Positions 55,591 to 64,000 of a stretch of DNA of 64,000 bases are shown here, piece after piece; within the stretch, counting starts at the first letter, position 1; each line of letters begins with the position of its first letter. Location: the NCBI GenBank assembly GCA_043228905.1, contig JBHGNT010000012.1, forward strand, positions 10,850,001 through 10,914,000, written 5' to 3'. Both the position numbers and the translations under genes were made by a program. The DNA is from Azolla caroliniana (lineage: Eukaryota; Polypodiophyta). Below the pieces are notes generated by a model, which was not told where the DNA came from, searched no databases, and saw only the letters and a list, made by a program, of their open reading frames with translations.

Positions 55591-57328
55591 TGAAACTTGA
55601 TTCTTCTCAGTGTCGGTATACCGTGCAAGAAAAGGAATTATTTGCAATTATTCATGAGCTCAAGACATGGCGCCATTATCTTTAAGGAAATCGTTTTGTG
55701 GTAACTATTGAACGAGTCCTTGAAATATTTTTGTGACCGACAAGACCTCAAAGGTCGTAAGCCACGATGGGCGAATCTCATCCAGGACTTTGATTTTTTT
55801 CCATAAGATATCGTAACAGTTCCATGAACACTGTCGTAGATGCACTAAGTCGCATCCGTGAAGTTAACATGCTTAGCTTCACTGAAATAACATCGGATCA
55901 TTATGGTCACCTTCAAGGAAAGCATCCGGATGACAATTATTTTGCGAAATATTAGGCAAGAGTTCAGTCTGGAATAGACACCACCACATCCTCGAAGGAA
56001 TACTTCCACATTGCTAATGGTCTGCTCTACCATAATGGGAAGGTTTGTGTTCTAGATTTGCCTGAGGTCATAAAGAGAATGCTTTTTGAACGCCATGATG
56101 CACCCTCAATAGGGCACCTTGGAATACATCGTACACTCGTTCTTATCTCCACTCAATTTTATTGGCCTAAGATGCATCCTGACATACATAACTATGTGAC
56201 TAAATGTGTCAGGTTAACAAAGCCGTTGGACTTTTACATCCCTTGAAAACTCCCAACAATAAGTGGGAAAGTATATCCATGGATTGTTAGCCTTCCTCGC
56301 ACCCAAAAAGGCCATGATGCCATCTGGGTTGTGGTTGATCTACTAACTAAAATGGCCATATTTATTGTTACTAAAACCACGGTAACAGCTCCTAAATTGG
56401 TTTACCAATTCGTTGATGAGTTATTTTGTTTTTATGGGTTACTGATGGATATCGTCAGTGATCGAGATCTAAAGTTTACTAGCGACTTCTGGACGCAAGT
56501 CTTTAAGAAGTTAGAAACTACATTGAGCATGAGCTCCATGGATCATCCTCAATCCGATGGACAGACAAAACGAGTAAATCAAATAATTCAGGACATGCTC
56601 CATGCATATGTTGGTACAAAACCAACAAAATGGGAACATTATCTCCCAATTTTGGAGTTTGCTTATAATAGCTCCAAAATACGTCGACGAGATATAGTCC
56701 TTTTATGTTGATGTATGGTTTTCAGCCACGAGCCCCAATTGATGTTAATATATACAACATGATGAGTTACGAAGTTGTAGAACTTTCTTTGGGATATGTA
56801 AGATATGTTGCATATTGCACTAGATAATATAAAAACAACTCAAGATAGAGGGCATTTTTATGTCAATCATAATAGGCAACCTCGTGTATTCAACCCTGGA
56901 CAGAAAGTATTTTTACATGTACCTCACAATTCTAATACATTGTCTATGGGTAAGTGCGCTAAGTTAGCCCCACGGTTTTGTGGACCTTTTACAATCCTCA
57001 AACGCATTGGTTCATCAGTCTATCGTGTCACTCTTCTTGATGGCATTAAAATCCATCCAGTCTAAAAGAACTTCTTGGTTCTGGCGACAATACAGTGACA
57101 ACTGAAACTCGAGTTACTTCTGAAGAATTATCTTCTAAACCACATGTACCGGAAAGAATTCTCAATGTTAAAACAAAGAATTTTCGTTCTAAAATAATCT
57201 GAGAATTTAAAATTAAATGGATGGATAAATTTATCGATGTCACATGGGAACGCGAAAACACTCTCAGAACTAACTTCCCTAACTTTCCATTGCAAGAGTG
57301 CAATGTATTAAAGAGGGGGAGGGGAGTA
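55591..57328 (+). pseudogene. B1 RNase H end, integrase and tail
   Basis: YTVQEKELFAIIHELKTWRHYL ends RNase H pieces. The integrase zinc region is partly deleted (only HDAPSIGHLGIHRT and FYWPKM). The core has GHDAIWVVVD and DIVSDRDLKFTSDFW, then GQTKRVNQ (about 56560), where the catalytic Glu of GQTERVNQ is Lys. The tail KLAPRFCGPFTILKRIGSSV is intact. The chromodomain remnant (57100-57290) has stops. B2 keeps the Glu. Confidence 0.75.
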
Positions 57329-57486
57329 TGTTACAGGCATCACCATATAATATCTCGTGGTGAGAATGTACCGTAGTATGAGGCCTAGCTGGGCAGGATT
57401 ACTTTTAATCTTTGGGATTGAGACAACCCATTAGGCCAAGTGTGAACTTGCATGGGGGCCTTAGGTCTGGCTATAAATATGAGGCC
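57329..57486 (+). repeat. B1 3' LTR, truncated
   Basis: TGTTACAGGCATCACC to the TATAAATATGAGGCC segment. About 60 bp are deleted after GTAGTATGAGG compared with the 5' LTR. The right half is missing and replaced by an inverted copy. Confidence 0.75.
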
Positions 57487-57524
57487 AACTAGGCCTCATA
57501 TTTAAAGCTAGACCTAAGGCCCCC
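57454..57524. repeat. 33-bp inverted duplication (hairpin), loop 5
   Basis: 57454-57486 and 57492-57524 pair at 31 of 33 positions (GGGGGCCTTAGGTCT...). Both arms are LTR sequence containing the TATA box, so this arose by inverted duplication of LTR DNA at a breakpoint. Confidence 0.9.
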
Positions 57525-58158
57525 AGGCTAGTTCGGGATGACTAAGTCCGATCTGACACTTACACGCGGAACCCCGCGACACCATTCTACCAGAAACCCT
57601 CGAAGCACATCGAAGTTCAATACCACTTCGTTCGGGACCGTGTAACCTTATGTAAGCTCAGCCTTGAGAAGATCTCCACGGCCGACAACATATCAGATGG
57701 AATGACCAAGTGTCTCGCAACTGACCAATTCCAGTCACTTCGGCACTAGATGGGCTTAAGGAGAAATCAATCTGATCGAGTCGGACAACAGAGATAGCTT
57801 CGAACAATTAGCCTCAACAACCGATTTGGCGTGTGCTCTCAAACCAACCTATTCGGCCTCTCTTTATTTCAGCCATTACTGAATCGGCAATCAGGCGATC
57901 TATTCTAGCATCTCTTTGTATACCTTGTATCTCTTGTTTTTCTCTCTAATATTCTTTATTTCTCTCTCTAATATTCTGTCTCTTTGATCTTGATCTTGGT
58001 TAAGTTACCTTGCTAATCTTTGTCATCAAGTTGGTGATCATCATCACATAGTGTTGTTCACATTCTGCACTAACGGCCTAAGTCTGGAACACATCTGGCA
58101 GCTTGGATGTAGCCGGTTGGACTCAGACCATGCATGTACATCTAACAATTGGCCAACG
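57525..58158 (+). pseudogene. Copia 3' end with LTR-like tail
   Basis: HIEVQYHFVRDRVTL and a TADNISDGMTKCL-like C-terminus (about 57590-57740) are the end of a copia RNase H. The following TTTCTCTCTCTAATATTC repeats and ATCATCATCACATAG look like LTR. The upstream part of this element is gone at the hairpin breakpoint. Confidence 0.6.
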
Positions 58159-59400
58159 AGTCTTGGTTCTATCTAACCCTTTATATCAACAACATGATTG
58201 GAAAGCTGGAGCGAAGCCTTCATAAGAAATTCTCAATGAATGAACTCAGACAAGCCTGATATATACTAGGCATGATGATAGAGCGAAATCAGACTGAAAA
58301 TACCCTTTGACTCTCCCAATCCGACTACATCCAAAAGGTGCTGAGGCGCTTCAATATGGAGAACGCGAAGCCAACATCGACACTGCTTCTAATGTCGCGT
58401 CAACTAGTGGACAAAGACTCTCAATCCACAAAATAAGAGAGAAAGCTCATGAGCCAAATTCCCTACGGATTGGCCATAAGAAGATGTACGCAATAGTGGC
58501 GACCCGACTAGACCTTTCCTATGTCGTAGGGCTCACCAATTGCTACATGTGCAAACCCGAATGGAAACAATGGGAACTTGTAAAGAATATATTCTGCTAC
58601 CTACGTGGCATTGAAGATCTACAACTAATATTCGGATTGGACAAGCAAACCGAAGTCGAAGACTTCACGGATTCCTATTATGCCGCCAACCCCGACAATC
58701 AGAAGTCCATGTCAAGATATATCTTCACCTATGGAGTCGGCGCCATATCATGGAGGTCGACGCTACAGGACTGCATGGCACTCTTGACAACAGAGGCCAA
58801 GTATATAGTTACATCGGAAGCAGCCAAGAAAGCCATTTGGATGCATTGATTGTCGCCCAATTTTTCAATTAAGAGCCGAAATGATCATTCGGCACTGATC
58901 TTGCATTGCAACTCTCAGAGTGTAATACACCTCATCCAAAATCCAATATATCAGTTAAGACAAAGCATATTGAGGTCAGGTACCACCATATCCGAGAGCT
59001 CGTCACTGACAAGAAGCTCAAAGTCTGGAAAGTGGATATGGAGGTGAACATTGTTGACAGCCTAATGATGCCACTCCTAGATCAAAGCTTCGCCACACTA
59101 AGAGGACATATGGGACTACAACAAGTGAGCGATCGAAAAGGAGCCGAACAAGAGAAAGCAGAAGGTAAGTCAAAGATCATCATGACGATCCAAGCTAAAA
59201 TGGCTAAGTCGAAGGAGTTGAACTGTCAAAAAGCTCTAGACGTGGCTAAGTGCGAGGAAACCGAAAGGACAAAAGACAATAGAAGGATGAATGGAGCCAA
59301 AAAATTATCCCAGAACCTTCGAGGAACAGAAGGTCTAGCATACGCGAGCATCCAACATCCTAGAAACTGAAAACCGAATCAGACACTAGTCGATTCAGAC
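58159..59400 (+). pseudogene. Ty1/copia RT-end/RNase H fragment (copy H2)
   Basis: MNELRQA-YILGMMIERNQ (RT thumb), then SQSDYIQKVL-RFNMENAKPTST, ISRYIFTYGVGAISWRS-like words in 58307-58849 and TTEAKYIVTSEAAKKAIWMH (RNase H; Glu of STEAEY replaced by Lys). It ends with TKHIEVRYHHIREL (58960). Same family as 7.7-8.4 kb. A charged C-terminal extension runs to about 59370 (MAKSKELNCQKALDVAK). Confidence 0.75.
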
Positions 59401-59824
59401 ACAGGCCAACTCACCTAAAGTCGACTTCACCTCTGAACACGTTTGCATTCACAAGTGGAAGGATCACGCATAATGGAAGGATAACGAATATTTTGGTTGA
59501 TTTTAGTACTTTTTCAATGATTTTACAAAACACATTGATACCAGTATCATGTACTATGAAAAAGGTTAAAAATCCACTATTTTCGTGATTTAGAAATAAA
59601 TAAAAAAAGAGGAATTTCATAAAGTTACATTCTCAATTTATATCATAAACTTTACAACCAAATGTTATTTTATAAGAAACGATTTTTTAGAAATCATAAG
59701 AATTCAAAACACATGCTTTTATATTACTCAATTTGTTACAAGCGGAATGTAGTTACACTTAATACCTAAAAATACATTCATGATCACTCCTTTACGGAGA
59801 ATCACTACTATAACTAATATACAA
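59401..59824. other. Non-coding 3' flank of the DUF7869-like gene
   Basis: AT-rich, no gene. CACAAGTGGAAGGATCACGC (59451-59470) is shared, inverted, with about 30447-30480 and may be the end of the element that carried the neighbouring gene. Confidence 0.45.
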
Positions 59825-60686
59825 TTACGATTCCTCCTCATCATCCTCGGATGTACCAATGAATGCATTATCTTCGTCATAAACCAAATGGTTTGACTGT
59901 AGATTATATGTAGCAGATCTCTTTTGCCTTCGACTTGAGCCAGCTTGTAGACCTGGTAATTTTTCTTTTATTATATCTATTGGTGACTTCCTTAATCGTT
60001 CGGCTTTTGTAAGTGTGAAGTTGTACACGATGATATCCACATAAGAGATATCAAGGGTCGAGGCGTTACGAATGTTTCGCTTCCTCTTCCTACCTCCCCT
60101 TGTCGTTGGGCATTCAATCATCTCCAATGTATACTTACCTGTAAAAGCATTTGCACTTCTAGTGTTGTACCAATGAACGTTTATAGACTTCATCGTGTTT
60201 TCTATTTCATGCATTAGCACTTCTAGAATTTTACCAACCCAAAATTGGTGGCCATGCGAGTTCTCATCAGCCAACGTTGCAATCAACATCCCCTCCACCG
60301 AGCTCTTGCAAATTGCCTTGCCATCTAGCTTCGGCTGCTTTGGTCATCCTTGGTCTCACATAAATGTCTCTTTGTTGTGGATGGACCAAACTGTCATTAA
60401 TCACATTTACTGGTTGCCCCGGAGTTTTATTTACACGATCATGTTGTAGCGACCATGTGAATGGCATTTCCAAATTCCAATTATCACCAAATACACAATT
60501 TTCTAGAATTCCTTTCTGATCACTAAAAAATACATCCCACCATGACGTTGTCGTGCCTTTCGGCTCCGGATCGTTGCGTGAGTCGGGTGGGAACCGCTGA
60601 GGTTTTGGACTAGGAGAAGAAGAATATGAGATAGTTTTGCTATGAATAGATTGCAAGATGGAGATGTGAAAACTCGTGAATCCCAC

Positions 60687-61454
60687 GAGTATAATGTATT
60701 AATGGATACTTAGATTGTAAGAGAGAATTAGATGGTAAAATCGTGAATCCCACGAATATTTTGTATTAATCAATCCTTAAAAAAAATCAACAACTATACA
60801 TATTTTGTAAAATTGTGTTAGAAGAGTCTAAGTTTATCACATGCAAGCATCATGCTTTTCCTAACTTTAGTTTTCATGCACACTACATGTGCATGATTAG
60901 CTTTCTATCCCATCTCTTCTTTTAACTCAAGTGTGTATGCATGAATAACTTTTCGTACCATGCATATCTAGAATATTTACATGGGATAAAGTTTAGTATA
61001 ACTTTAAAATTCATAATATGCTAGTATAGTGGTAAGGCTTAAAAATCGTTAACATGGAGGTACAGGGTTCGAATCCTACCCTATGCATGAAACAATCTTT
61101 TCTTCAATTTACAAATTTGTCTCTTCATCCGGTGAGAGATTCTTACCGGCCTTCTTTATCCAGCTCTTGCCGGTTCTGCTTGATCCGGTTCTTATCGGTT
61201 CTCCTTACCGATTCCTTTCGGAGGGACAAAAAATGTAATTTTCACGTAGTGTGCGAATTACACTACGATAACGTGTCTTGTTGTGCAGCTTATTTCTCGG
61301 CGGCCTCAATATGCTTTCTTTTTTCTTCTAAGGCTTGGAGCCATAACCGTTTATTATTCTTTTTCCAAAAAGATTTCCTTCATTAGTATTAAGAAAAAAC
61401 GCCATAAGGCTACAAACTGTACAATTTAGAAAGTATCATATACAAAAAGGATAA
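60687..61454. other. Possible intron or insertion in the DUF7869-like gene
   Basis: No coding sequence that fits the gene. It includes a tRNA-like sequence (61019-61088) and CCGGTTC-rich direct repeats (61136-61220). Confidence 0.4.
61019..61088 (+). repeat. tRNA-like sequence (SINE-type)
   Basis: TAGTATAGTGGTAAGGC resembles an A box. ACAGGGTTCGAATCCTACCC about 35 bp later is a T-arm/B box. The acceptor stem is absent. Confidence 0.45.
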
Positions 61455-62215
61455 TCAGGGGAAGGGCCAGGGATGATGATATTTCCAGATTGGTCCTTGA
61501 GAGGAGATCGTGAGTAGAGGCAACTTCCTCCATAATTGCAGTAATTTTTTCCTTTTCTTAAGAACAACCTCCGAAGGGCCTGACATATTGTCATATTGCC
61601 CACGCACTAGTTTTTGTTCTGATACCAAGTCCCTATGCAACTGTCCTTTCTTCTCAATTGGCATTTGTTTAGCTCCATGGACAATTACAAAGTAATAACT
61701 GGCAACCACCTTTAGGTTCCCATGTTGTAGAAGATGAATATTGTTTAGCATACAAAAGCGTATAACCACTTATTTCATTTTTCTTTATCATAAAAATGCG
61801 ATTGAAGCTTATATTGTTTAACATGGCGAGCACTTTAACATTCCCAATACCCCCATCTGATATATATCTCTTAAAGTCATATACCTCCTTCAAGTGTAAC
61901 ACTTTTGGGCATGGTGTATATGCATCTCAAATGACATCAAATAGTTTAAGTAATGTGAAAGCATCATGCCGAGACAACTGTCTGGAGAATGTGCTAAACA
62001 TCTGATCCATATGATCATGTGTGTGGCTAACCAAAAGAAAATTGACTTTCACTTTTCTAAACAATCCTTGGTTGACCAACATACTTAGATAGCCAAACAC
62101 AGTTGAATTTTTGTTCTCTCTAGCAGTATTGTCCAATTGAATGTATAGAACAAGGGGGAACGGTTGAAGCATTGAGAATCATTGCGGGGTGGGGGGTGGT
62201 GCCTAGAAGGGCTCC

Positions 62216-62535
62216 ACCCCCCTCCCAAGGGGGTTCAATGTTAGGGAGAGGAAAGAGACAGAGAAATGATAAGAGAGAAAATGAGAGAGAAAATGATTAT
62301 TGTCTTCATTCATTCCCCATAAGGGGTTAAATAAGTACAAAGGGGTAGATCCACAAGGGTGCAAGTTTCTAGGCACCACCCCCCTCCCAAGGGGGTTCAA
62401 TGTTAGGGAGAGGAAAGAGACAGAGAAATGATAAGAGAGAAATTGAGAGAGAAAATGATTATTGTCTTCATTCATTCCCCATAAGGGGTTAAATAAGTAC
62501 AAAGGGGTAGATCCACAAGGGTGCAAGCCCCTTGG
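62216..62535 (-). repeat. 162-bp tandem duplication, LTR-like
   Basis: Copies at about 62216-62377 and 62378-62535 share CCCTCCCAAGGGGGTTCAAT, GAGAGGAAAGAGACAGAG and CCCCATAAGGGGTTAAATAA. On the minus strand the latter reads TTATTTAACCCCTTATGGGG before GAATGAATGAAG, which looks like an LTR leader. It cuts the 5' end of the DUF7869-like gene. Confidence 0.8.
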
Positions 62536-63370
62536 GCATTCACACCTAGTCACTCACTCACACCTCTTTGTATCCACCACACTCACACTTACATTCACAC
62601 TCATAATTGTATAAGATTACTGTTGTCCACCTGAATAGTAACCGACGGACAAGAGCGCAGGAATACGGAATAGTATAATATTGTAACGCATGTAACGGTT
62701 CACGCGGGAAGCGTGAACGGCTAAAAGACCCTGCGTATATGAAGGGTAGAAAACCTCTGATAGAGGTAGTGTGTAATTTTGAATGTAAGAGGCGTATCGT
62801 AATAGAATTCTATCTTCTCTGATATCTGTGTGTAGCTACGGCTAATCTACTGTGTGTCTATAACACATGAGAGTGTAGGAGTAAGTAACAGTGTGTGTTT
62901 TAGCCCACTGTCAAAGGAGCTCGGTTGTAGCCGTCCCCCCTATATGTTGCTAGGTTACGGGGAATATCCCACTAAGTATTATGCACAGACACTACCATTC
63001 GTTGTCACACAGTCACTTGGAGGTCTAGGTCGAAGGACTGACCGTAGACCATGTTCCTAGTCGGTAACACCTTTGGCACACTTGGTGATCTGTGTCTTCT
63101 CACAGACAAACAACGACGAATGAATGTTTAGCCACAGACTCCCCAAATAACCAACATGACCAGACCGGCCAATCACAAGGTCCATCACACGCCAAGAAGA
63201 GGAACGCGCACGGCAGAAGCCTCGCCTCAACGTCCTCAACACTACCTGTCATGATCAAAAAGGTGATTTCCCGCTCTCCAAATACCTCGACGATATGTGG
63301 GGAGCACGCTCACCACAACAGCATTGTGGTCTTCCCTGGCCCGCCGTAGCCCCTAGCATGGCCTTTGCCT
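62536..63370 (+). other. LTR/leader of Ty3 element F2
   Basis: No gene until gag. Features include CACTCACACTTACATTCACAC runs (62550-62600), a TGTTGTCCACC that could start the LTR (62621) and TTTGGCACACTTGGTGATC (63071) as a possible PBS. A short frame 63092-63349 has no recognisable domain. No second LTR lies in the window. Confidence 0.4.
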
Positions 63371-64000
63371 AACCCCGCTTTAACGGCGAAACCGACGCCG
63401 CAACTGACATTCGTCTGTTTCTCAATGTTTGGAATGCAAACCATATGGCGCAGAGCCTTTCTAAGACACTAGTGCACCAGTCCAAAATGACGGAGTTCGG
63501 GTTAACATTGGATGGGCGAGCGGCGTTTTGGCATTCACAGATGGATTTGCAAGCAATCACGACCTTTGACCAGTTGCAGTCCGCCTTTTTGCGATTCTTC
63601 CATCGGAGGGTTCCACAACGCGAACTCCTCGGACAGTTCTACACAATTATGCAGCTGTCGACCGAGACGATCGCAGACTTCAGCTTACGTTTCCAAAATT
63701 TATGGCGGAGACTAGAACGGAGCCCCGCAGAGCACGAGGCTCGGGAGACATTTCTGGCGGCATTACACCAACCCATACAGACAACGCTCAACAACAATAG
63801 CGTGAAAGGGGAGATGGCGGATATGGTCATCGAACGAGTGTTACAGCTCGAGCTGGACAACGAAGAGGAAAGGTTTTCTATGTCCTCGTTACGACAAGCG
63901 TTACCTCAGGACGAGGAACGATAGTTTCATCAAGCAATCCAGTGCACGATTTGCTTGAACTTGGGGCATTCCGCAATGGAGTGCAACATGCGAATCCACT
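63371..64000 (+). CDS. Ty3/gypsy gag, element F2, runs off the window
   Basis: Open from FNGETDAATDIRLFLNVWNA (about 63379) through the retrotransposon gag core (GRAAFWHSQMDLQAITTF; RELLGQFYTIMQLSTETIAD; FSLRFQNLWRRLERSP) to a TAG at 63922. In the same frame CTICLNLGHSAMEC (63940-63981) gives a complete C-x2-C-x4-H-x4-C knuckle. One stop precedes the domain (TAA near 63371). It is related to the gag at 39.4-39.6 kb. Pol would lie beyond the right edge. Confidence 0.75.

Larger units (their letters stand above)
42837..57486 (+). mobile_element. Ty3/gypsy chromovirus, copy B1, split by element A
   Basis: The 5' LTR starts TGTTACGGGCAT (42837), is interrupted at 43064, and resumes at 51079 to end GTTGTAACA (51263). 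PBS TGGTAGCAGAGCC starts at 51266. Gag, RT, triplicated RNase H, integrase and the GPY module follow. Polypurine GAGGGGGAGGGGAG (57313-57326) precedes the 3' LTR, starting TGTTACAGGCAT at 57329. The 3' LTR is internally deleted and ends in an inverted duplication. Confidence 0.8.
59825..62172 (-). pseudogene. DUF7869-like transposase gene, broken
   Basis: The 5' part (62172-61927) reads YIQLDNTARENKNSTVFGYL, GLFRKVKVNFLLVSHTHDHM and DQMFSTFSRQL, the hallmark D-N...K-N...GHTH-D pattern of DUF7869 (here SHTH for GHTH), an RNase-H-like domain common in plant and animal transposon proteins. Next are LKEVYDFKRYISDGGIGN and YAKQYSSSTTWEPKGG in shifted frames. A gap of about 770 bp at 61454-60687 may be an intron. 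The C-terminal part (60686-59825) has RMTKAAEARWQGNL, LADENSHGHQFWVGKILEVL, VHWYNTRSANAFTGKY and a basic/acidic tail. At least three frameshifts; the N-terminus is cut off at 62.2 kb. Confidence 0.65.

Overview
This window is repeat-dominated nuclear DNA of a land plant. The one host gene I can defend is a two-exon A-type (CYP71-clan) cytochrome P450 on the minus strand near the left edge. Almost everything else is transposable-element sequence: Ty1/copia, Ty3/gypsy (a chromodomain lineage and an unusual lineage with a D-H-G protease motif), an L1-like LINE, and two DNA-transposon-like gene systems. The mixture, with RNase-H-like transposase families I associate mainly with ferns, lycophytes and bryophytes, makes a seed-free plant more likely than a flowering plant. 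That is inference; no species can be named from this sequence.

Layout, left to right. 0.5-2.3 kb: P450. 2.3-4.4 kb: intergenic DNA with microsatellites. 4.4-9.2 kb: decayed repeats (a 180-bp tandem array, a LINE endonuclease scrap, a reversed Ty3 tail, a copia RNase H scrap). 9.26-24.29 kb: one large element bounded by terminal inverted repeats. It carries a spliced but broken transposase-like gene on the plus strand (10.3-13.5 kb). A convergent multi-exon minus-strand gene (18.4-14.4 kb) has a basic/coiled-coil exon, a RING-like exon and an acidic repeat tail. A LINE (23.4-19.2 kb) is nested inside. 24.3-30.15 kb: copia remains, including a full-length decayed copia element. 30.5-34.9 kb: a Ty3 chromovirus (copy B2) containing a clean solo LTR with target duplication. 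35.4-39.6 kb: copia and Ty3 gag fragments. 39.6-42.1 kb: a reversed copia element. 42.07-42.84 kb: a fragment of the D-H-G Ty3 family. 42.84-57.5 kb: a second chromovirus (B1) whose 5' LTR is split by a young, complete 8.0-kb D-H-G-family Ty3 element (A, 43065-51074). 57.5-59.4 kb: copia remains. 59.8-62.2 kb: a broken DUF7869-like transposase gene on the minus strand. 62.2-64.0 kb: a duplicated LTR-like segment, then a Ty3 leader and a nearly open gag running off the right edge.

Nesting order can be read directly. Element A inserted into the 5' LTR of B1 (4-bp ACGT duplication, LTR 12-bp inverted ends). A solo LTR inserted into B2 gag (AATTT duplication). The LINE inserted into the TIR element.

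The best candidate for something undescribed is the roughly 15-kb TIR element. It has matching ends, a palindromic TTAGTACTAA motif in both ends and at several internal sites, a transposase whose catalytic-looking motifs are reunited by splicing across a satellite-filled intron, and a second convergent gene of unknown role. No CRISPR array, rRNA, organellar segment or convincing functional tRNA gene was seen; several tRNA-like (SINE-type) sequences are present.
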